From assembly GCA_025054935.1 (NCBI GenBank), contig JANWZD010000003.1:186001-250000 (forward strand): DNA of 64,000 bases. The letters run 5' to 3'. The DNA comes from Dehalococcoidia bacterium (GTDB lineage Bacteria > Chloroflexota > Dehalococcoidia > SpSt-223). Every line of letters starts with the position of its first letter. Within the stretch, counting starts at the first letter, position 1. The translations under genes and the position numbers were made by a program. The notes below the pieces were generated by a model. That model saw only the letters and a program-made list of their open reading frames with translations, did no database searches and was not told the DNA's origin. Below, piece after piece: positions 56,585-64,000 of this stretch.

Positions 56585-57366
56585 GCAGCGCTGTTTCGGG
56601 ACGCACGCTCCTCACCCTGCTGCTCGCTGCGGCGTTCGGCTGGAGCCTCGCCGCGGTCGATTGGCGGGCAGGGGTGGTCAACGACCAGGGGCTGCCAGCC
56701 TTCGCCGAGTTCCTCGTTGCCGCCCTTCAGCCGGATCTCCGTCCCTCTTTCGTGGGGCGCGTGATTGGCGCGCTCTGGCAAACTGTCGCCTACGCCGTTG
56801 CGGGCATGACAGTGGCCATTGTCATCGGCGGCATCCTTGGACCAGTCGCGTCGGGCGCGCTGGCGCGGCGGCGGGTAATGCGGTGGGCCCAGGTGACCGG
56901 GGCGCGGGCACTGCTCGGGTTCTTCCGCGCGATCCACGAGCTCGTTTGGGCGTGGCTGTTTATCGCCGCGCTCGGCCTCTCCCCTCTTGCCGGCGTGCTC
57001 GCGCTCGGGGTGCCATACGGCGGGATCCTCGGCCTGATCTACGCGCAGCACCTCGCGGATGTGCCCGCCGCTCCGCTGCGCGCGCTCCAGACGACCGGAG
57101 CGCGCCCTTGGCAGGTGTTTTTCTACGGGCGGCTGCCGCTTGCCTTGCCGGATCTCGTCAGTTACACGCTCTACCGCTTTGAGTGCGGGCTGCGCGCTGC
57201 GGCAGTCTTCAGTTTTGTCGGGCTCGGGGGGCTCGGCGCAGAGATCCAGCTCTCCCTGAGCGAACTGAACTACCGTGAAGTGTGGACCCTGCTCATCACG
57301 GTGATCGCTCTCATCCTCTTTGTCGACTGGTGGAGCGGCGAAGTGCGCCGGAGGATGACAACGTGA
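56581..57366 (+). CDS. phnE: PhnE-type ABC transporter permease 1
   Basis: 261 aa with about six transmembrane segments. The EAA-type loop includes LQTTGARPWQVFFYGRLPLA and the final FVGLGGLGAEIQLSLSEL is typical of PhnE. Start ATG overlaps the ATPase stop (ATGA). A second permease follows with an overlap. Confidence 0.9.
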   Translation: MSSAVSGRTLLTLLLAAAFGWSLAAVDWRAGVVNDQGLPAFAEFLVAALQPDLRPSFVGRVIGALWQTVAYAVAGMTVAIVIGGILGPVASGALARRRVMRWAQVTGARALLGFFRAIHELVWAWLFIAALGLSPLAGVLALGVPYGGILGLIYAQHLADVPAAPLRALQTTGARPWQVFFYGRLPLALPDLVSYTLYRFECGLRAAAVFSFVGLGGLGAEIQLSLSELNYREVWTLLITVIALILFVDWWSGEVRRRMTT

Positions 57367-58232
57367 CCGTCGGCCGGGCAGCCGGCCGTGTCAGCAGGCG
57401 CTGCAGGCTGTCGTTCGGTCGCGTCTCGGTCGCTGTCCTCCTCCTGTTGCTTGCTTTCAGTTGGGTGTGGGTGGTCACCGAGGAGCGTGCGCGGGGGAGC
57501 GCCCTCGTGTCCGCGGAGTCAGTTGAGCATGTCGGACGGTTTCTCCGCGATCTGGTCGGGTGGGGGGCAGCGCGGCCGCCGGCGTACCTCCGGCCTGAGC
57601 GATGGGGAGCGATGGCAGGCCTTGCGCTCGAAACGCTCGCCATGAGCATCTTGGCTGCGGGGATAGCGGGGGGAGGGGCAGTGCTCCTCGCTCTCTTCGC
57701 GGCGCGCAACGTTGCGTTCGGGGCGCTGCGTCCCTCTTCCTCGCTCATCTGGCCTCTCGCCTATCTGCTAGCGCGCGGCGCGTTCGCCGTCACGCGCGCG
57801 CTCCCCGAGTTGGTCTGGGCGCTGCTCCTGCTCTTCCTCTTCCTCCCCGGCCTTCTTCCGGGCGCGCTCGCACTCGGCCTCCACAATCTCGGGGTCGTCG
57901 GAAAGCTGAGCGCGGAAGCGGTCGAGAACGTGCAAGTCCGTCCTCTCCAAGCGCTCCAACGGAGCGGCGCCCGTCCCGGTCAAGTGCTTGCCTACGGGGT
58001 CTTGCCTGCGCTCCTGCCCCAGCTGCTGACCTATCTCTGCTACCGCTGGGAAGTGATCATCCGCTCTACCATGATCGTCGGCTTTGTCGGCGCTGGCGGG
58101 TTAGGCTATGAATTTCGCCTGCGGATGAGCTATTTCCACTACACCGAGGTGACGCTCATCCTGCTGGTCTATCTCCTGCTCGTCGTTGGGGTGGACCTGA
58201 TCTCGGCGGGGCTGCGGCGCTTGGCGCGCTAA
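57363..58232 (+). CDS. phnE: PhnE-type ABC transporter permease 2
   Basis: 289 aa. An N-terminal hydrophobic segment (about 20-40) is followed by a permease domain with LQRSGARPGQVLAYGVLPAL and STMIVGFVGAGGLGYEF, homologous to permease 1. The two may form a heterodimer. GTG at 57363 overlaps the first permease stop (GTGA). The gene ends 40 bases before the convergent rsh gene. No phosphonate-cleaving or phosphite-oxidising gene follows, so the substrate is unresolved. Confidence 0.9.
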   Translation: MTVGRAAGRVSRRCRLSFGRVSVAVLLLLLAFSWVWVVTEERARGSALVSAESVEHVGRFLRDLVGWGAARPPAYLRPERWGAMAGLALETLAMSILAAGIAGGGAVLLALFAARNVAFGALRPSSSLIWPLAYLLARGAFAVTRALPELVWALLLLFLFLPGLLPGALALGLHNLGVVGKLSAEAVENVQVRPLQALQRSGARPGQVLAYGVLPALLPQLLTYLCYRWEVIIRSTMIVGFVGAGGLGYEFRLRMSYFHYTEVTLILLVYLLLVVGVDLISAGLRRLAR

Positions 58233-58272
58233 GAGACGGCGGAAATTCGGCCTTCCCGAGGAGGCTGCGGGC

Positions 58273-60453
58273 TTAGCCGGTCTCGCGGCTGACGGTGATG
58301 ATGCCTTTCACTGCCTCCAGCTTGCCTAGCACGCGGCTCAGCTGCTCGATCCCGGTGGTGTCGAGTTTCATCGAGATCGTCGCGGTGCCGTCGGGGTTGC
58401 TTTCGGTGTGGACAGCGCTCATGTTGATGTTTTCGGCAGCGATGACGGCGGTCACGTCGCTCAGCAGGCCGACGCGGTCCCACGCATCGACGCGAATGCG
58501 GGCAGGAAAGACGTGGTCTTTGCTCAATGCCCAGTCGACGCGGACAATCCGCTCGGGTTCTGCGAGGTTGCGGAGGTTAGGGCAGTCGGCGCGGTGAACA
58601 GTCACGCCGCGAAAGCGGGTGATGTAGCCGACGATCACATCGCCCGGCACTGGCGAGCAGCACCGCGCGATCGTCGTAACGAGGTCTCCCACGCCCATCA
58701 CGGCAATGCCGCCGTTCGGCGCGCTGCCGTCGCGCTTGGGGGTGACGGGCAGCGTCATCGGCCGCGGCTCGGCCGCAGCGATCTTCACTGCGATCTGCCC
58801 GGGGTTGATTTCACCGACGCCGATTGCGACGAGAAAATCCTCGAGCTTGTCGTATTTGAACAGCTTGGCGATCTCTTCGAGCGGCTTCTGGATCGCCAGC
58901 CGTTTCAGCTCCTTCTCAAGCAGCTCGCGGCCCCGCTCAAGGTTCTCTGCGCGCTCTTGCCGGCGGAACCATTGCCGGATCTTCTCGCGCGCGTGGGAGG
59001 TTTTGACATAGCCGAGATTCGGGTTGAGCCAGTCGCGGCTTGGGCCGCGGCTCGACTTTGGGGCGATGATCTCGACCTGGTCCCCATTCTTGAGCGGCGT
59101 ATTGAGAGGCACGAGCCGGCCGTTCACTTTCGCGCCGACGCAGCGGTGGCCGAGATCGGTATGGATGCGATAGGCGAAGTCGAGCGGCGTTGCGCCCGCC
59201 GGGAGGTCTTTGATCTCGCCGCGGGGGGTATAGACAAAGACCTGGTCGCGGAACAGGTCGGTCTTGACGGAGTCGACAAACTCCTGCGCGCCCCGCACCT
59301 CTTTCTGCCATTCAAGGAGCTGCCGCAACCAAGCGACGCGCTCCTCGAATTTGATGTCAGGCTTGCGGTTCCCCTCTTTGTAGCGCCAATGGGCAGCGAT
59401 GCCGTATTCGGCGACCCGGTGCATTTCGTGAGTGCGGATCTGGATCTCGAGTGGCTTGCCCTCCTCGGCGATAACCGTGGTGTGGAGCGACTGGTACATC
59501 GACTGCTTGGGATTCGCGATGTAGTCGTCGAACTGCCCAGGCACCGGATGCCACAGCGTGTGCACGACGCCGAGCGCGTGATAGCACTCGGGCACGGTGT
59601 CAACAAGAACGCGGACAGCGAGCAGGTCGTAGATGTCGTCGAACTGGCGCCCGATGGTTTCGTAGGCGCGCATCTTCCGGTAGACGCTGTAGAGATGCTT
59701 GGTTCGCCCCGACACCTCGCCTTTGATAGTGGCTTCCTCAAGGGCGCGGCGCAGTTTTTGGATCACCCGCGAGAGATATTGCTCCCCGGCAGCGCGCCGC
59801 TTGGCGACGAGATCGGCGATCTCGCGGTACTTTTCGGGCTCGAGGTAAGAGAAGGCGAGGTCCTCGAGCTCCGACTTCACTTGGTAGATCCCGAGCCGAC
59901 CCGCAAGAGGAGCGAAGATCTCCATCGTCTCTTGGGCGATCGCGCGCTGCCGTGCCGGCGGGAGCGCCCACAGCGTGCGCATGTTGTGCAGGCGGTCGGC
60001 GAGCTTAATCAGAACAACTCGGACATCCTCCGCCATCGCGATCAGCATCTTGCGGAGGTTCTCCGCTTGGGCAACCTCTTCGCCGGCTTTGGCGGAACCG
60101 CGGGTGTCGTGCGCGAACGAAGTGACCTTGGAAAGCTTCGTGACGCCATCGACGAGGCTCGCGACCTCCCGCCCGAACCGCTGTTCGATCTCCTCGATCG
60201 GGACGCCGCAGTCTTCGGGCACGTCGTGCAGAATGGCGGCGGCGATCGCGTTCTGATCAAGATGCAGTTCGGTCAGGATGAGCGCGGCAGCGACGGGATG
60301 CTCAAGGTAGGGCTCTCCCGATTTCCGTCGCTGGCCGTCGTGGGCGACAGCGGCAAACTGATAGGCCCGGTCGATGATCTCAATCGATCCTGGAGGCAGG
60401 TACTGAAGCGCTCGCGACCGAAGCAGCTCAAACGACATTGCTTCTTGCGCCAT
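58273..60453 (-). CDS. rsh: RelA/SpoT homologue, bifunctional (p)ppGpp synthetase/hydrolase
   Basis: 726 aa, full length. The N-terminal HD hydrolase domain has EHPVAAALILTELHLD and ILHDVPEDCGVPIEEIE (HD present). The synthetase domain has YDLLAVRVLVDTVPECYHA and YQSLHTTVIAEEGKPLEIQI. A TGS domain (VFVYTPRGEIKDLPAGATPL), a linker helical region and an ACT domain (about 650-720) follow. It should make and degrade ppGpp in response to starvation. ATG at 60453 lacks a clear ribosome site; ATG at 60438 is an alternative. tatA lies 67 bases upstream. Confidence 0.95.
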   Translation of the reverse strand: MAQEAMSFELLRSRALQYLPPGSIEIIDRAYQFAAVAHDGQRRKSGEPYLEHPVAAALILTELHLDQNAIAAAILHDVPEDCGVPIEEIEQRFGREVASLVDGVTKLSKVTSFAHDTRGSAKAGEEVAQAENLRKMLIAMAEDVRVVLIKLADRLHNMRTLWALPPARQRAIAQETMEIFAPLAGRLGIYQVKSELEDLAFSYLEPEKYREIADLVAKRRAAGEQYLSRVIQKLRRALEEATIKGEVSGRTKHLYSVYRKMRAYETIGRQFDDIYDLLAVRVLVDTVPECYHALGVVHTLWHPVPGQFDDYIANPKQSMYQSLHTTVIAEEGKPLEIQIRTHEMHRVAEYGIAAHWRYKEGNRKPDIKFEERVAWLRQLLEWQKEVRGAQEFVDSVKTDLFRDQVFVYTPRGEIKDLPAGATPLDFAYRIHTDLGHRCVGAKVNGRLVPLNTPLKNGDQVEIIAPKSSRGPSRDWLNPNLGYVKTSHAREKIRQWFRRQERAENLERGRELLEKELKRLAIQKPLEEIAKLFKYDKLEDFLVAIGVGEINPGQIAVKIAAAEPRPMTLPVTPKRDGSAPNGGIAVMGVGDLVTTIARCCSPVPGDVIVGYITRFRGVTVHRADCPNLRNLAEPERIVRVDWALSKDHVFPARIRVDAWDRVGLLSDVTAVIAAENINMSAVHTESNPDGTATISMKLDTTGIEQLSRVLGKLEAVKGIITVSRETG

Positions 60454-60520
60454 CGCGCTACGACGTCCGTTCAGCCGCTAGGACAGCCAAGCGGCAGAAA
60501 GTATCGCTTCTAAGTGTACG

Positions 60521-60751
60521 TTAGGATTTCGGCCGTTCGCTCGTCGAAGCAGCATTGCTGGCGGTCGAGGCGGCGGAGCGCTCGCCGGTGCCGGCCGCAG
60601 ACGGTTCCTCCTCGCCGCTTGCGGCTTTGCGAAATTCTCGGATCCCTTTGCCGAAGCTGCCAAACACCTCGGGTAGCCGGCCGACGCCGAAGATGATCAT
60701 GACGACCGCCAAGATGAGGACCAACTCCATCGGCCCAATGCGAAACGGCAT
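60521..60751 (-). CDS. tatA: Twin-arginine translocase subunit TatA
   Basis: 76 aa. TatA oligomers form the pore that exports folded proteins with RR signal peptides. It has an N-terminal membrane helix (about 8-26, [20 protein letters not shown]), the hinge and amphipathic helix [17 protein letters not shown], and an acidic/Ser-rich tail. The start follows GAGGAGGAAGG. tatC and tatB are not in the window. It lies between the cysteine-dioxygenase-like gene and rsh on the same strand. Confidence 0.93.
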   Translation of the reverse strand: MPFRIGPMELVLILAVVMIIFGVGRLPEVFGSFGKGIREFRKAASGEEEPSAAGTGERSAASTASNAASTSERPKS

Positions 60752-61012
60752 GTTCCTTCCTCCTCGAGGGGAGCTTGTTGAAGAACCGTAGCACGCCTGC
60801 CGGCGCTATGCCACCATCAGCGTCCGCTGGCTTCTCTGAAGACGGTCGACGGCGCAGGGGCTTGCCGCAGTTCTCTCGCCTTCAGGGCATGAGCATACTG
60901 CGCAGCCGAAACGCGGCGGCGACGCTTGCCGGAGAGGACGCGGGCGTGAGCCTGCAGGCGGGCCGGCGAGGCGTACTAGGCGCCCGGAGGAGGCGCAAAT
61001 GAGGAAGAGGGG

Positions 61013-61564
61013 TTAGACGCGGCTGACAACCGGCAAGTCGTAACGGCGCCGAATGCTTGAGCCGAGCTTGCCGATATCGGCACCGTAGATGTGAATCGAG
61101 ATGGTCAGGTCGGTGCTCCGGTTCGCCACCTTATGGATATCCCCCGGCGGGGTGAGCGCTGCGATGGCGCCGACGTCGGAAGTCACTGTCTCGAGCTCGA
61201 TCAGGGCGTTGCGGCCGGCATCAAGCCGGTAGCGGGTCTCATCCTCGCGCCCACGGTGGACGCCGACGACACACCACGACACGTGGTCATGGATGCTCGT
61301 CTCCTGTCCACGGGTCCAGACGAGAGAGACGATCGAGAAAGCGCCGTCTTCTTCAACGTGGAGGATGTGCTGCCGATAGCGGGTGGGGTCGGGCTCTTCT
61401 TGGCTGGGAAGGAGCAGGTCGGCTCGGCCGAGATAGGGGCGGAGGGCCTGCGCGACATCTCCCGCAACCCTGCCCGCTTCCCCGCCAGCGCGGACAATCG
61501 CCCGGATCTCCTGCACTAAGGCGCTTAGCGTTGGAGAGCCGATGCGCGGCGACGCCATTGTCAT
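61013..61564 (-). CDS. Cysteine dioxygenase family protein (cupin)
   Basis: 183 aa. A single cupin domain: the first iron-ligand motif is SIHDHVSWCVVGV and the third His is in PPGDIHKVAN. The family oxidises cysteine or 3-mercaptopropionate to the sulfinic acid. The Cys of the mammalian Cys-Tyr crosslink cannot be confirmed. Start ATG 61564 follows AGGAGG, and the guaB stop is 15 bases upstream, so it is in the guaB operon. A thiol other than cysteine is a possible substrate. Confidence 0.8.
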   Translation of the reverse strand: MTMASPRIGSPTLSALVQEIRAIVRAGGEAGRVAGDVAQALRPYLGRADLLLPSQEEPDPTRYRQHILHVEEDGAFSIVSLVWTRGQETSIHDHVSWCVVGVHRGREDETRYRLDAGRNALIELETVTSDVGAIAALTPPGDIHKVANRSTDLTISIHIYGADIGKLGSSIRRRYDLPVVSRV

Positions 61565-61579
61565 CGCGGGAACCTCCTC

Positions 61580-63190
<1,611 letters not shown>

Positions 63191-63257
63191 TTAGCGGCCA
63201 CGCCGCAGCCTCTCCCGCCGTCGGATGGCACCATCCAGCGCACTGCAAGGGTGGGAC

Positions 63258-63611
63258 ATGGCTAAGTATAGATCGCGGCTTCTCGGCTTGACGAGATGCT
63301 CGCCCCGCAGGAAACTGGTAGTAGTGATGAAGGCGCTTGGCCAACCGTGGTGGCCTCACGTTCAGCTCCGAACGGCTGCCTATTGGCGCGGGCGGGCGTG
63401 GCTGTTCCGCGTCGTCGCCGAGGCAACACTCGAGTTTGCCGACCGACTCGAAGTGTACGAACTGGACGACGCCGAGTTCGAGCGGTTGCAGCAGCTTTCC
63501 TATCACGACCGAATTGCGGCGCTGCTCAACCGGCGTCCCGACCGCATCGAGCGCAAGCTTCCCTCGCTCTCTCCGCCTGCTCCGGCCGGCGACCCGTCCC
63601 CCTCCCCCTAG
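63258..63611 (+). CDS. Small uncharacterised protein
   Basis: 117 aa from ATG 63258. I do not recognise a domain. The first part (MAKYRSRLLGLTRCSPRRK) is basic. A middle section WPHVQLRTAAYWRGRAWLF continues into an acidic helical stretch RLEVYELDDAEFERLQQLS and ends in a Pro/Ser tail. ATG 63327, just before KALGQPWWPHV, is also possible and would give 94 aa. It is divergent from guaB; both starts lie next to the guaB promoter region. Confidence 0.5.
   Translation: MAKYRSRLLGLTRCSPRRKLVVVMKALGQPWWPHVQLRTAAYWRGRAWLFRVVAEATLEFADRLEVYELDDAEFERLQQLSYHDRIAALLNRRPDRIERKLPSLSPPAPAGDPSPSP
63265..63294 (-). promoter_or_regulatory. Promoter of guaB
   Basis: On the minus strand TCGTCA (63289-63294, 4 of 6) and TATACT (63265-63270, 5 of 6) are 18 bases apart. 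Transcription would start near 63258, giving a leader of about 170 bases. The boxes lie within the first codons of the small divergent gene if that gene starts at 63258. Confidence 0.5.
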
Positions 63612-63617
63612 CGCGCC

Positions 63618-64000
63618 TCAGACCGATGGGCGCGGCTTGGGTGCGCCTCTCCACCACCATGCGATGACAACTGCCGCGCTCGCGAGCGGGAGGAGGAGGA
63701 GGAGCGGCGCCACAATCGCAAGAATGGTCGTAGTGCCGGCGAGGACATCTTCGATTGCGCTGACAACCGGCGTGGCGATGCCAAACGTGAGGGCGGTCAC
63801 CACTGGCCGGGCGGTCGCCTTGACGGCGTGGACACTGCCGGCGGCAAGGACCCCGAGGAGAATGGCGAGCGCGGGATGGATCTCGCTGATCACATTGCCG
63901 GCCGCCGCGAACAAGATCGCGCCTGCTGCCGGCCGGAGAACCGTATTGAGCACGTCGTTCGCGTGATCAACCCCTGGGATTTTGTCGGCGAAGAACTCGA
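63618..64000 (-). CDS. DUF4126 membrane protein, N-terminus cut by the window edge
   Basis: The frame is open through the end of the window, reading EFFADKIPGVDHANDVLNTV before VLRPAAGAILFAAAGNVISE and ALAILLGVLAAGSVHAVKA, then a final hydrophobic segment (ILAIVAPLLLLLPLASAAVVIAWWW). This is the pattern of the DUF4126 family, small membrane proteins of unknown function. The GTG at 63953 is internal. It converges on the preceding small gene with a six-base gap. Confidence 0.75.
   Translation of the reverse strand, partial: EFFADKIPGVDHANDVLNTVLRPAAGAILFAAAGNVISEIHPALAILLGVLAAGSVHAVKATARPVVTALTFGIATPVVSAIEDVLAGTTTILAIVAPLLLLLPLASAAVVIAWWWRGAPKPRPSV

Noticed and set aside
58408-60513. 701-aa open frame on the plus strand opposite rsh
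   Set aside because: It is the antisense of a full-length RelA/SpoT gene with all motifs. Long antisense frames are common in GC-rich DNA and its translation has no domain.

Overview
The window is GC-rich bacterial chromosome carrying almost only housekeeping and central-metabolism genes, with no insertion sequence, prophage, CRISPR array, integrase or rRNA that I could see. The mixture points to a Chloroflexota (Chloroflexi) bacterium, possibly a thermophile or free-living heterotroph. The evidence is a class I FbaB-type aldolase, a short-type 6-phosphogluconate dehydrogenase, a GH15 glucoamylase-like protein, ADP-forming SucCD, ATP-dependent PEP carboxykinase, tandem family III CoA-transferases, and membrane-anchored Ser/Thr kinase and PP2C proteins. 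This is inference from gene content, not a phylogenetic result.

Layout. 1-6253: the end of purC and purS, then a leftward cluster reading fMet-tRNA, tilS, hpt, ftsH, a GGDEF protein and ppa. 6345-12033: an M50 site-2 protease, a small orphan protein, a PP2C phosphatase, sucC-sucD and a membrane protein. 12350-22531: pckA, a zinc alcohol dehydrogenase, an SDR, then the sugar-phosphate genes gnd, tal and pgi and a GH15 enzyme. 22558-30886: methyltransferase 1, a succinate-semialdehyde dehydrogenase-like gene, an HtrA-like protease coupled to mfd, a DUF971 protein and an FxLYD-like secreted protein. 30911-36589: a leftward operon metK, GDP-sugar epimerase/reductase, sugar-1-phosphate nucleotidyltransferase, PGI/PMI-type SIS isomerase and cinA. 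36847-44667: dienelactone hydrolase, CapA, methyltransferase 2, class I aldolase, a zinc-ribbon protein and two CoA-transferases. 45319-54668: a paralogue of the small orphan protein, an unknown gene, a GPH-type transporter, an alpha/beta hydrolase, then histidine kinase, response regulator, pyrimidine-nucleoside phosphorylase and Ser/Thr kinase. 54924-58232: a PhnDCEE-type ABC importer with overlapping genes. 58273-64000: a leftward guaB, cysteine-dioxygenase-like, tatA, rsh group, a small unknown gene and a truncated DUF4126 gene.

How they work together. The window covers hexose phosphate interconversion (pgi, gnd, tal, aldolase), gluconeogenic entry (pckA) and TCA substrate-level phosphorylation (sucCD). 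It also covers glycan breakdown (GH15), nucleotide-sugar synthesis probably through GDP-mannose, purine salvage and synthesis (purC, purS, hpt, guaB) with ppGpp control (rsh), and signalling by kinase/phosphatase pairs and c-di-GMP. Several promoters can be read directly, for the initiator tRNA, pckA, guaB and methyltransferase 2. At least five genes that lack a Shine-Dalgarno sequence have a -10-like hexamer only 5-6 bases before the start codon, which suggests leaderless transcripts.

I did not find a convincing new multi-gene system. The best leads are the paralogous methyltransferase pair, the pair of small orphan proteins, the CoA-transferase pair in which only one member keeps the catalytic Asp, an epimerase gene whose only plausible start is CTG, the guaB leader hairpin, and the leaderless-start pattern.
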